A stretch of DNA of 15,904 bases from JASLCR01 sp964407405 (GCA_964407405.1 CAYOVH010000011.1:1-15904); one strand, 5' to 3'. Counted from the stretch's first letter, positions 1 through 6,628 are shown. Notes: generated from the letters alone by a model not told the origin. A program made the numbers and translations.

Positions 1-52
1 CGGAGACCTACGCTTTACGAAAGCGCCGCTCTACCAGCTGAGCTACAGCGGC
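1..52 (-). tRNA. tRNA-Thr(CGU), 3' end cut by the window edge
   Basis: Reading the minus strand from 52, the acceptor 5' strand GCCGCTG is followed by a D stem GCTC/GAGC and an anticodon arm with stem GCGCT/AGCGT (one G-U pair) around the loop TTCGTAA. The anticodon is CGT, which reads ACG (threonine). A five-base variable loop and the first bases of the T stem follow, then the window ends, so the T loop, 3' acceptor strand and any CCA are not visible. A strong extended -10 element lies just upstream. Confidence 0.9.
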
Positions 53-71
53 ACATGCCCTAGCAAAGGTT

Positions 72-80
72 ATTATAACA
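72..80 (-). promoter_or_regulatory. Extended -10 promoter of tRNA-Thr
   Basis: On the minus strand this reads TGT followed by the consensus hexamer TATAAT, i.e. an extended -10. Transcription would begin near 65, about 13 nt before the tRNA 5' end at 52. The -35 position at 17-bp spacing is a T-run and does not match consensus, as is usual when the TGn extension is present. Confidence 0.7.
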
Positions 81-113
81 GGTGAGCGACATAAAAAAAA
101 TGCAAGAACCACG

Positions 114-142
114 TTGCACCCCAAGAGAAAAAATGCTATCCT
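114..142 (+). promoter_or_regulatory. Candidate promoter of tRNA-Asp
   Basis: TTGCAC at 114-119 and TATCCT at 137-142 are separated by 17 bp, and the -10 is preceded by TGC (134-136), an extended -10. The start would be near 149, leaving about 50 nt of 5' leader before the tRNA at 198. Both hexamers are imperfect, so this is a candidate only. The rest of the 145-base gap between the two tRNAs shows no gene. Confidence 0.4.
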
Positions 143-177
143 ACTAGAAGTCTCCGCGCTATTTAACACTTTGACTC

Positions 178-291
178 CATTGAGAATCTCTCTGGATGCG
201 CTCGTAGTGAAGCTGGTCTATCACGCCTCCCTGTCACGGAGGAGATCGCCGGTTCGAATCCGGTCGGGCGCGCCAAGAAAGCTTCTCAATG
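178..291 (+). repeat. 9-bp inverted repeat bracketing tRNA-Asp
   Basis: CATTGAGAA at 178-186 is exactly complementary to TTCTCAATG at 283-291. The arms lie 11 nt before the tRNA 5' end and 7 nt after its CCA, so the precursor could fold into an extended stalk enclosing the tRNA. The right arm also overlaps the sod stop codon on the other strand. The function as a processing stem is inferred. Confidence 0.4.
198..275 (+). tRNA. tRNA-Asp(GUC), CCA encoded
   Basis: The acceptor GCGCTCG pairs with CGGGCGC (one T-G wobble). The D stem is GTGA/TCAC, the anticodon stem CCTCC/GGAGG with loop CTGTCAC (anticodon GTC), the variable loop AGATC, and the T arm GCCGG-TTCGAAT-CCGGT. The discriminator is G at 272 and CCA is encoded at 273-275. 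It is convergent with the sod gene, whose stop lies 10 nt away with no visible terminator between them. Confidence 0.96.
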
Positions 292-879
292 TTTCGATCG
301 CGAAGCGACAAACTCCCAATTTACAACATTCCACCAGGCCTTCACGTAATCATCGCGTTTGTTTTTGTAGTCCAAGTAGTATGCATGCTCCCAGACATCT
401 AGTCCGAGAAGCGGCTCGTCATAGCCCTGAAGCATCGGCGTATCTTGATTTGGTGTTGTAATTATTTCCATATCTGGCATCAGCCAACACCAGCCACTTC
501 CAAAAATACTGAGCGATTTTGTTGTAAATTCATCTACGAACCCTTGAAAGTCTCCATATTTCTCGACAATTTGTTGCGCCAATTCACCAGTAGGCTCTCC
601 TCCGCCATCTGGGCTCATCCACTTCCAAAAAAGCGAGTGGTTGTAGTGTCCGCCGCCATTGTTACGGACCGCTATCTGAATATCTTCCGGTAGATCGTTA
701 ATGTTTGCCACTAGCTCCTCAATCGAATCAGACTGAAAGTCTTGATGGTCTTTAAGCGCTGCATTTAGCTTGTCGACATATGTTTGATGATGTTTATCAT
801 GATGCAACTTCATGATATCGGCACTGATGTAGTCTCCCAGTGCGCTGTAGTCGTAGCCTAGTTCCGGTAATGTAAACAT
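286..879 (-). CDS. sodA: Superoxide dismutase, Mn-type (Fe/Mn family)
   Basis: This 197-aa cytosolic enzyme dismutates superoxide to oxygen and hydrogen peroxide, and its length is normal for the family. The four metal ligands are visible: H26 (in LHHDKHHQTY), H81 (in HYNHSLFW), D161 and H165 (in LGLDVWEHAYY). Gly77 together with Gln145 (in TPNQDTP) is the Mn-type or cambialistic arrangement, whereas Fe-only enzymes carry the glutamine near the second ligand. The ATG at 879 follows a very good Shine-Dalgarno AGGAGG with only 3 nt of spacing. It starts 13 nt after the stop of the foldase gene, so it is the last gene of the PH protein-foldase-sod operon. The family is certain; metal use is inferred. 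Confidence 0.96.
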   Translation of the reverse strand: MFTLPELGYDYSALGDYISADIMKLHHDKHHQTYVDKLNAALKDHQDFQSDSIEELVANINDLPEDIQIAVRNNGGGHYNHSLFWKWMSPDGGGEPTGELAQQIVEKYGDFQGFVDEFTTKSLSIFGSGWCWLMPDMEIITTPNQDTPMLQGYDEPLLGLDVWEHAYYLDYKNKRDDYVKAWWNVVNWEFVASRSKH

Positions 880-892
880 GATCCTCCTGCTT

Positions 893-1942
893 TTAGCTTG
901 TTTTTACATCTGGAATCGAGATATATTCATTGATTCGGTGAGCTTTTTGGAGCGCTGCAAATTCATTCTCAAATTTCGTAAGTGGTACTTCTATATATTG
1001 ATAGCTCACCTGATCATTGCGCGTTCCCAATCGCTGCACAAAGTAGTAGCCGTCACCAGTTGTTGATTTCACAGCTGATGATATCTCTCCGTCTTTGAGC
1101 AGCAAAGCCTGCTTGCTGAGACCGCCATCCTGATTGCTTTTTGGCACAAAGCCAGAAGCACCAAAGGAAACCTTGGTATATTGTTTCTGGAACTGTCCTG
1201 CGATACTCTCAAGTGATGTAGCTGGCTTTTTAGATACAATCGCTCGTCCGATCTGCTCCTGAATGGCTTTGGCATCTGAATCAATGGCGTAAGCTACTTT
1301 TTGACGCAACAAAGACTGCCCGATAATATGGCGATACTCGGCAGGAGAATACCCAAGAGTATCTTTTGTCGAAGCATTGTAGACTTCTTGAGATATGACA
1401 CCGGTTGCGGTATGACGGTTATTATCGACAACAGCTTGAATATCTTTATCACTGACACTGATATGCAGTTTATTTGCTAGTTTCTCAGCATACATATCCT
1501 TTTCAAGACCAGTCAGTACCTGGCGCTTATAGAAGTCAAGCTGGCGACGATCATCTGCGGAACTCAATCCTAGCTGGCCCTTGCTCGATAGCCATCGCTC
1601 TTGGCTCCGATACCGCATCAGATAGTCGCTATAGCGTACCGCCTGCCCGTCTACATTCGCTACAGGAGCAGGTACGACACGTGTGACACGGTACATAAAA
1701 TCGCTCGTGTTCTGAAGCCTATAAAGTGACGCCCAGGCAGCCACAATGGCCATAATAAGTACTACCACACTGATGATAACCGCTGTGATTACCAAACGAT
1801 GTTTGACGTACTGGTGCGGATATTTGAATTTTCGACCACCTGCCAGAATTTGTTCACGATGCTCGGCAACTGTCTCATTCGTAATCCGCGAAGGTGCAGT
1901 GTCTTCTGGCTTTTTACGCTTCTTCAGGGTTGGCTTCTTCAT
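893..1942 (-). CDS. Membrane-anchored SurA/PrsA-like peptidyl-prolyl isomerase
   Basis: A 349-aa protein with a basic cytoplasmic N terminus, one membrane segment at about residues 50-73, and an outside part. Residues about 91-220 resemble the helical SurA/PrsA N-domain (starting PVANVDGQAV). Residues about 225-320 resemble a parvulin rotamase: GGLSKQALLLKDGEIS, then a GYYFVQRL strand. It probably folds secreted or surface proteins, possibly including pilus parts (inference). I chose the ATG at 1942 because AAGGAG sits 3 nt upstream; the reading frame stays open further 5' to 2047, but that extension lies inside the PH gene. The start overlaps the PH gene end by 29 nt, implying coupled expression. 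Rotamase activity is not certain, since many such domains are only chaperones. Confidence 0.82.
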   Translation of the reverse strand: MKKPTLKKRKKPEDTAPSRITNETVAEHREQILAGGRKFKYPHQYVKHRLVITAVIISVVVLIMAIVAAWASLYRLQNTSDFMYRVTRVVPAPVANVDGQAVRYSDYLMRYRSQERWLSSKGQLGLSSADDRRQLDFYKRQVLTGLEKDMYAEKLANKLHISVSDKDIQAVVDNNRHTATGVISQEVYNASTKDTLGYSPAEYRHIIGQSLLRQKVAYAIDSDAKAIQEQIGRAIVSKKPATSLESIAGQFQKQYTKVSFGASGFVPKSNQDGGLSKQALLLKDGEISSAVKSTTGDGYYFVQRLGTRNDQVSYQYIEVPLTKFENEFAALQKAHRINEYISIPDVKTS

Positions 1943-2462
1943 ATACTCCTTGGTTGTCTTTGGCAGTTGCATCAAATACCGCATCTTGCAACTTGTTGTA
2001 AATTTTATCAGGATGTTCAACTTTCTTGATGACAAGATCGCCGACAAACGTCTGGACGACCAGTGTTCCGTAGCCGAAAATTTCTCCGCTAAAACCAGGT
2101 ATATTATAGCTTATGTTCTGAATTTTTGCGAGACGAAGCTCCACAACATCCTTTCCAAAAAATCCCTTTTGGGTCACCTGACGAAGCCGCTCACTAGAGA
2201 CAATGTAGATCGTAAAGTACCACATAACAAAATGGTAAAAGAAGATGAGCAGTCCGATCCCCAAACCGATAAGTGGTAAGATAAATAGCTGTAGATTGTC
2301 TTGCCAGATAAGTGGTGGAATCGAGAGAATGGCAAACGGGATCAACAAGCCATAAAACCCCTTTCGCATCGCGATAATGTGTCGTCGAAAAATAAATAGC
2401 AGCTCTTCACCGTCACGCTGACCGTCAAATTCCTGCTCTGGCTTGTCTGACCTTTTTCGCAT
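1914..2462 (-). CDS. Bacterial PH-domain (bPH2-type) membrane protein
   Basis: A 182-aa protein with two membrane segments (about residues 34-54 and 58-84) followed by a bacterial PH-like domain at about 85-160. The domain begins YIVSSERLRQVTQKG and contains the family's ELRLAKIQNISY strand and a GYGTLVVQ strand. This is the architecture of YdbS/YvbH-type proteins, whose molecular role is poorly known. A charged tail ends it (EEANPEEA). It is first in an operon with the foldase and sod. There is no convincing Shine-Dalgarno before the ATG at 2462; a TATACT element ends only 10 nt upstream, suggesting a leader of a few nucleotides. The fold call is firm; function is unknown. Confidence 0.85.
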   Translation of the reverse strand: MRKRSDKPEQEFDGQRDGEELLFIFRRHIIAMRKGFYGLLIPFAILSIPPLIWQDNLQLFILPLIGLGIGLLIFFYHFVMWYFTIYIVSSERLRQVTQKGFFGKDVVELRLAKIQNISYNIPGFSGEIFGYGTLVVQTFVGDLVIKKVEHPDKIYNKLQDAVFDATAKDNQGVYEEANPEEA

Positions 2463-2472
2463 GGTACTACTT

Positions 2473-2482
2473 AGTATACAAT
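2473..2482. promoter_or_regulatory. Divergent overlapping -10 elements (PH operon and tRNA-Arg)
   Basis: The AT-rich near-palindrome gives TATACT on the minus strand (2473-2478) for the PH-foldase-sod operon, and TACAAT (2477-2482) or TATACA (2475-2480) on the plus strand for tRNA-Arg at 2494. Only 31 bp separate the two genes, so any promoters must overlap here. Clear -35 boxes are not visible on either strand. Confidence 0.5.
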
Positions 2483-2493
2483 AGTGAAGGCTT

Positions 2494-2570
2494 GCCTCGG
2501 TAGCTCAATTGGATAGAGCAGATCCGTCCTAAGGATAAGGTTGCAGGTTCGACTCCTGCCCGGGGTACCA
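2494..2570 (+). tRNA. tRNA-Arg(CCU), CCA encoded
   Basis: The acceptor GCCTCGG pairs with CCGGGGT (two wobbles). The D stem is GCTC/GAGC, and the T arm is GCAGG-TTCGACT-CCTGC. The anticodon loop GTCCTAA gives anticodon CCT, reading AGG. The discriminator is A and CCA is encoded at 2568-2570. Two oddities: the outermost anticodon-stem pair is a G-A mismatch (2521/2537), and position 32 is G rather than a pyrimidine. A bidirectional terminator follows 4 nt after the CCA. Confidence 0.92.
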
Positions 2571-2573
2571 TAT

Positions 2574-2603
2574 AAAAAAGACCGACACATGTCGGTCTTT
2601 TTT
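2574..2603. terminator. Bidirectional intrinsic terminator (tRNA-Arg / ndk)
   Basis: AAAAAAGACCGACA at 2574-2587 is perfectly complementary to TGTCGGTCTTTTTT at 2590-2603. The GC-rich core GACCGAC/GTCGGTC is flanked by A6 and T6, so each strand gives a stem followed by a U-tract. It serves tRNA-Arg on the plus strand and ndk (stop at 2608) on the minus strand. Confidence 0.92.
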
Positions 2604-2607
2604 ATGA

Positions 2608-3105
2608 TTAGCGAACGAATTTTTCGTTAACTACCTCGTAGTTGTACAGCTCGCTATCCGAAAACCAGTGGTCGATCTCCTTATTGGCTTCTTCCGGATC
2701 GCCTGAAGCATGAATAAGATTTGGGATTCCCTTACCTTGGTCATCGGCATACTCAAAGCTCATGTGGCTAAAGTCGCCACGGATCGTACCTGGTGCAGCC
2801 GACTTTGGTTCGGTGCCGCCAACCATCTTGCGCACCAGAGCAACTGCCTCAACACCTTCAAATACCATAGCGATGACCGGACCAGTCTGCATCATCTCAA
2901 GCGTGACGTCAAACGCCTTCTGGCCGCGGCGTGTCACCATCTGACCAATATTTTCATAGTGACGATAGTAATGATCTTTGTCTGGAAAAATCATCTTTGT
3001 CCCAACGATCTTGAGTCCAACTCGCTCAAAACGTGTCAGAATTTCACCGACCAAGCCACGCTGAACAGTATCCGGCTTGAATAATATAAGGGTTTTTTCA
3101 ACCAT
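2608..3105 (-). CDS. ndk: Nucleoside diphosphate kinase
   Basis: This 165-aa cytosolic enzyme transfers the gamma-phosphate of a nucleoside triphosphate to a diphosphate through a phosphohistidine, balancing NTP and dNTP pools. Visible family marks are the start TLILFKPDTVQRGLVGEI (K10), the GGTEPKSAAPGTIRGDFS loop, and the active-site H132 in NLIHASGD. The protein is about 15-25 residues longer than most bacterial Ndk. The extra length lies between the GDFS loop and the active histidine (about residues 114-127) and at the C terminus. The usual H-x-S-D motif reads H-A-S-G. The ATG at 3105 follows GAAGGAG at 6-nt spacing. It is a single-gene unit with its own promoter and terminator. Confidence 0.96.
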   Translation of the reverse strand: MVEKTLILFKPDTVQRGLVGEILTRFERVGLKIVGTKMIFPDKDHYYRHYENIGQMVTRRGQKAFDVTLEMMQTGPVIAMVFEGVEAVALVRKMVGGTEPKSAAPGTIRGDFSHMSFEYADDQGKGIPNLIHASGDPEEANKEIDHWFSDSELYNYEVVNEKFVR

Positions 3106-3131
3106 TGCTTCTCCTTCGCTTTATTACTCTC

Positions 3132-3140
3132 ATTATACCA
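3132..3140 (-). promoter_or_regulatory. Extended -10 promoter of ndk
   Basis: The minus strand reads TGG followed by TATAAT, a consensus extended -10. Transcription would start near 3125, giving about 20 nt of leader that includes the ndk Shine-Dalgarno site. The -35 position is poor. Confidence 0.75.
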
Positions 3141-3163
3141 CGAGGAAACGGGCGAGAAGATGG

Positions 3164-3172
3164 TGCTATGAT
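3164..3172 (+). promoter_or_regulatory. Extended -10 promoter of xer (leaderless)
   Basis: TGC followed by TATGAT ends 6 nt before the A of the xer ATG at 3179, so transcription should begin at or next to the start codon. The -35 position at 17-bp spacing (GGAAAC) does not match consensus. Confidence 0.55.
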
Positions 3173-3178
3173 AGAGGT

Positions 3179-4090
3179 ATGCATTATACGTCGGAATTAC
3201 TGCTCGACTATATCGAATCGCTTGAGGTAGAAGGCGGTCGATCGGCAAAGACGGCCGAAAACTATAAACTCTATCTTGAACGTTTCGTTGAGTTTACCGA
3301 AGATATAGCTGTTGAGAAAATAACAACTGAGGTCATTCGCAAATACCGACTCTGGCTGAATCGTCATAAAAATGACAACGGCGAGGAACTTTCGACGATC
3401 ACACAAAGCTACCATCTGATTGCGCTTCGCGGGTTTTTGAAGTACCTTTCTGAGCGTGATATCAAATCGCTACCCGCCGACAAAGTAAAACTACCCAAGG
3501 TCAGTCGCAAACAAGTCACTTTCCTCCACTTTGACGAGGTCGGCCATCTGCTGGAACAGATCGATGTATCAAGTGAAGAAGGACTCCGCGACCGAGCTAT
3601 TCTCGAATTACTATTTTCGAGTGGACTGCGTGTTTCGGAGCTCGTCGGCCTAAACCGTGATCACGTAAACACCAAACGCCGCGAATTCATGGTACGAGGC
3701 AAGGGCCAGAAAGATCGACCAGTATTTGTCAGTAACTCAGCAGCAAAGTGGGTCGAAGAATATCTTGCCAGGCGTCTCGACAACCTCCCGCCTCTCTTTC
3801 TCAGCTATAGCCGCAACAATCTATCCTCAACGTCAGGAGACTATAGGCGGCTTGGCGCACGCAGTATTCAGCGCATGATCGCCAAGTACGCCAGGTTGGC
3901 CGGCATTACCAAGCGCGTGTCACCTCATACTATGCGCCATAGCTTCGCAACAGATCTACTAATGAACGGTGCCGACCTTCGCTCAGTACAGAGCATGCTC
4001 GGACACAGCAATATCTCGACGACCCAGGTATATACGCACGTTACCGATGAGCACCTGCGCGAAGTACACGAAAAGTACCACAGTGATTAG
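3179..4090 (+). CDS. Tyrosine recombinase XerC/XerD-like
   Basis: A 303-aa recombinase of standard Xer length that most likely resolves chromosome dimers at a dif site. The N-terminal core-binding domain spans about 1-90 and the catalytic domain about 110-300. All catalytic residues are present: R151 (GLRVSELVGL), K175 (GKGQKDRPV), H250 and R253 (SPHTMRHSFATDLL), H276 (LGHSNISTTQ) and Y285 (VYTHV). I chose the ATG at 3179 because Xer N-terminal homology starts there. The frame is open upstream to 3077, but that part overlaps ndk and its promoter. Only one Xer gene is seen, so C versus D cannot be assigned; it may act alone as in one-Xer systems. It is convergent with the PilX-like gene, 21 nt apart, with no clear terminator. 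Nothing suggests it is a phage integrase. Confidence 0.93.
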   Translation: MHYTSELLLDYIESLEVEGGRSAKTAENYKLYLERFVEFTEDIAVEKITTEVIRKYRLWLNRHKNDNGEELSTITQSYHLIALRGFLKYLSERDIKSLPADKVKLPKVSRKQVTFLHFDEVGHLLEQIDVSSEEGLRDRAILELLFSSGLRVSELVGLNRDHVNTKRREFMVRGKGQKDRPVFVSNSAAKWVEEYLARRLDNLPPLFLSYSRNNLSSTSGDYRRLGARSIQRMIAKYARLAGITKRVSPHTMRHSFATDLLMNGADLRSVQSMLGHSNISTTQVYTHVTDEHLREVHEKYHSD

Positions 4091-4111
4091 TGATACGATT
4101 CCGGGAGTACG

Positions 4112-5281
4112 CTAGTTGTCACACATGCCTTTATTGCGATTATCTTCGTAATCGGTTCTTTTGTCTGTGATAAAGAAGTTCTTGCACAAATTGTTCTTTA
4201 CCGATAGAGCTGCTTCGGGATAGTTCAGCGAGGCAGACTTTATTGACACGCGAGCACTAACCCGGCGAAAAAGATTTGCTGCCCGGCCAGTAGCATCAAC
4301 TATTGCCTGCTGACCATCAAATGAAACAACTTTGTTGTCGTCAAAAAGCTCGACAGAGTAGCGGGTTGAGCCATAAATTGCTGCCAACTGAAGATACATC
4401 TCCCTACCCTCTACCCCAGCGTCATCGCTGCCTAAATCTGGGATTGCGAGAGTTGCCTGACAGTAGTACCCCGAAACCCCGCTAGGATCACATGAGGCGA
4501 CCATAGGCTTATTTGTCGTACGGTCATCGTGACCCCAATCTAGATTGGCTTCTACCCCAGGCGTGTTATACGGGTACAAGAAAGCTGTATGTGCGTCAGA
4601 GTCGTCTCCTCTATTAAAGTTAGCAAGATCGATATTTTTTTTCTTAAACTGGATGAGCTGCGCTCTAAGAATTGGTGGGCTCTTATGGCCAGAATCAGGA
4701 TTCCAAGCTCCCGTAGCCAGTAATGGAGTTGGATACTCCGTAGAGACAGTTGGAAATACCATCTGAGCGCCGGCATCTTCTCTTATAAGATCATCGTTTG
4801 AAAACCAGCTGATCCTGACTTTATCAAACTTGCCATTACCTTTGAGACGAATGACAGTCCCGCCGCTATCGTTGTCGAGATTGCCGCGATAGTCTAGATT
4901 GTCCGTCTTGATCTTTACACACGTGTACGCCTGATTGAGATCCTCGGCGCCCACTTTTACCTCGTGATCGTCATCAAATTCCACAACATGCACTTCTCCC
5001 AAGAACTGACAGTCTTGAGATTTTGCAAAGTTGGCCTTTAGATCGTCACAAGAAGGGCTAATAGTTTTCTCACACTTGGCTAACGCCACTAATGCACGCT
5101 TGGCGTCCTCCACGCCGGCTAGTGCTGCATCGTAGGCGCTTTGCGACAGATCGTTTGTCGTCGCCTGTTCTTGGTTGCGAATCATCAACTGCACAAAGCT
5201 CGTAGTCGCAACAGTTAGGAGTAGTGCTGTAAATATCACAATAAATATCGACACTCCCCCCATTTCACGCCGCCTCATCAT
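4112..5281 (-). CDS. PilX-like large minor pilin / pilus-tip candidate
   Basis: A 389-aa protein with a short basic start, one membrane segment at about 10-32, and a region (QSAYDAALAGVEDAKRAL, residues 47-64) typical of the PilX N-domain. As in other PilX proteins it lacks the Glu+5 of ordinary prepilins. The long outside domain has eight cysteines (70, 78, 91, 121, 264, 274, 366, 387), enough for four disulfides. PilX-class proteins join the minor-pilin complex that primes the fibre and sits at the tip; this one is large enough to carry a binding domain (inference). The ATG at 5281 follows GGAGGTG by 4 nt and overlaps the PilW-like stop by 4 nt (ATGA). It is last in the T4P locus. Confidence 0.78.
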   Translation of the reverse strand: MMRRREMGGVSIFIVIFTALLLTVATTSFVQLMIRNQEQATTNDLSQSAYDAALAGVEDAKRALVALAKCEKTISPSCDDLKANFAKSQDCQFLGEVHVVEFDDDHEVKVGAEDLNQAYTCVKIKTDNLDYRGNLDNDSGGTVIRLKGNGKFDKVRISWFSNDDLIREDAGAQMVFPTVSTEYPTPLLATGAWNPDSGHKSPPILRAQLIQFKKKNIDLANFNRGDDSDAHTAFLYPYNTPGVEANLDWGHDDRTTNKPMVASCDPSGVSGYYCQATLAIPDLGSDDAGVEGREMYLQLAAIYGSTRYSVELFDDNKVVSFDGQQAIVDATGRAANLFRRVSARVSIKSASLNYPEAALSVKNNLCKNFFITDKRTDYEDNRNKGMCDN

Positions 5282-5976
5282 TTCGCACCTCCACTATTTG
5301 TCTTAGCTATAAACGAAAACTGATTCACTGCACAGAATTCCTGTCTGGCCTCTGCCGGTGGTTTGCACAGGCCATTACTACCTATCAGATCGTCCGTATC
5401 TGTTCCGAGTGTAAATGATACTTGGTAGAGCTTCTGTGTCGTATCGCCATCTATACCATTCTTACTAATATCATCAACCTTGAACGAACGAATCACCAGG
5501 GCCTGGCCTTTTTTGTCGATCAGGCTGGTGATATATTTGGTCTCGGGCAGCTCCTTAGGTGTCGACCCATCTGCGGCTTTATCGCAATAATCTTTCTTTG
5601 AGCCGGTGAACTTTACGAAACTAATATTCTTGGCATCCTCAGCCACTTTCTTTGAGCGAGGCGTCCACGCATACACCACGCCATCGGCGCAAAGTCGGTT
5701 AGTTGTCCCATTGTTGAGAGTTACATTTTCAATATTCCCTACAGTTTCGGCAGGTGCAGACGACAATCGGCGTTGAATCTCACTCGAGATCAGCTGTCCG
5801 GACTCATTGACGGATCGAAGTGTCAAACCTTTGTTGTAAATAGTACTTACTTGAAGGATCAAGAAGGTAATCATCAGCAAAAGCATCGCCAAAAATGACA
5901 TCGCAAGGAGCAGCTCCACGAGTGTGAAACCACTTGTAGATCGTACTGGTTTTACTTTCAACAGCATTATTCTCAT
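5278..5976 (-). CDS. PilW/PulJ-like minor prepilin
   Basis: A 232-aa protein with a prepilin signal: the basic leader ends in SG16, then FTLVELLLAM with Glu21 at +5 of the mature protein, inside a hydrophobic helix of about 25 residues. The globular part has four cysteines. Position after a PilV-like and before a PilX-like gene, plus size, points to the PilW/PulJ class of minor pilins that form the tip-priming complex. I chose the ATG at 5976 because AAGGA lies 7 nt upstream; the frame is open to 6015, but that adds 13 residues overlapping the preceding gene. It begins 10 nt after the PilV-like stop, whose TAA overlaps the Shine-Dalgarno site. Confidence 0.8.
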   Translation of the reverse strand: MRIMLLKVKPVRSTSGFTLVELLLAMSFLAMLLLMITFLILQVSTIYNKGLTLRSVNESGQLISSEIQRRLSSAPAETVGNIENVTLNNGTTNRLCADGVVYAWTPRSKKVAEDAKNISFVKFTGSKKDYCDKAADGSTPKELPETKYITSLIDKKGQALVIRSFKVDDISKNGIDGDTTQKLYQVSFTLGTDTDDLIGSNGLCKPPAEARQEFCAVNQFSFIAKTNSGGAK

Positions 5977-5986
5977 CCCTATATCC

Positions 5987-6628
5987 TTATGGCCCATCCT
6001 TAAAATCCTGATCATCTAGGGCATCGTACAGTTTGACTACTGTCTCTAGCTGCATCGGTACATTCATCCCAGGCCCGTCCCAACAAGCACGGATCCGAAA
6101 TATATACGCCCCCACTGTAGCAGCATCAGGATCGCTGCGCCCTTCTGTTGATGGCTCTATCCAAATACCATACGCCCCACCTGACTCCACCTGTGCATAG
6201 GGTGGAGTATTATTATCGGTACCAGCAGGGTGATATTCCGTCTCTCCGTCAAGCGTGCTGATCTCGTCGTCCGGAGCAAGCGCAAATGCGCCAGATGGCA
6301 GATGCTTAGCCTGATCTTCAGCACCAGGGTCAGGACAGCCATCCTTTGTAGAAAATGAGGCAGTATTCGCCCGCGCTCGCTCTGCAATCTGAAACCACAT
6401 GGTATCCTTGGGTGTATTGCTCCTAGCTCCAGCCTCATGCAATGCTCGCAGCATGTCTGCTTGTGCATCTACCTGTTGTCGCACCAGCGTAATTTCTACC
6501 GCACGCTGCGCTGCATTGACACTCTGGTTCATCAGTGTCAAAGTGACCATCGCGAGAAAGCTAAAAATCGTCACTGCCAGCAATACCTCAATGATCGTAT
6601 CACCCGCCACCCGTGATCGTCTTAGCAT
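5987..6628 (-). CDS. PilV/PulI-like minor prepilin with Asp at +1
   Basis: A 213-aa protein with a 9-residue basic leader ending in Gly9, then DTIIEVLLAVTIFSFLAM, with Glu14 at mature +5. The first mature residue is Asp instead of the usual Phe or Met. The hydrophobic helix is followed by a coil rich in Ala/Gln (VRQQVDAQADMLRAL) and a globular domain with two cysteines. Order and size suit PilV/PulI, a minor pilin of the tip complex. The ATG at 6628 has GGAGG 4 nt upstream and overlaps the preceding gene by 7 nt, which indicates translational coupling. Confidence 0.78.
   Translation of the reverse strand: MLRRSRVAGDTIIEVLLAVTIFSFLAMVTLTLMNQSVNAAQRAVEITLVRQQVDAQADMLRALHEAGARSNTPKDTMWFQIAERARANTASFSTKDGCPDPGAEDQAKHLPSGAFALAPDDEISTLDGETEYHPAGTDNNTPPYAQVESGGAYGIWIEPSTEGRSDPDAATVGAYIFRIRACWDGPGMNVPMQLETVVKLYDALDDQDFKDGP

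Noticed and set aside
171..176. TTGACT as -35 box for tRNA-Asp
   Set aside because: The matching -10 position would fall at the tRNA 5' end (194-199) and reads GGATGC, which is not a promoter element.
1943..2047. 35-codon N-terminal extension of the foldase frame
   Set aside because: It lies in the PH-gene coding region, has no ribosome-binding site, and the internal ATG at 1942 has AAGGAG just upstream.
1746..2279. Plus-strand 177-codon open frame opposite the PH and foldase genes
   Set aside because: Low-complexity, cysteine/arginine-rich translation without recognisable family, fully antisense to two well-supported genes; it is a shadow frame.
3077..3178. 34-codon N-terminal extension of the Xer reading frame
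   Set aside because: It overlaps the ndk start and both promoters, and Xer homology begins at the ATG at 3179.
3179..4090. Tyrosine recombinase as a phage or integron integrase, i.e. a mobile element
   Set aside because: Length, domain layout and catalytic spacing fit housekeeping Xer; no attachment-site repeats, phage genes or gene cassettes are nearby.
4081..4130. Terminator between xer and the PilX-like gene
   Set aside because: The 21-nt convergent gap and its surroundings contain no stem with a U-tract on either strand.
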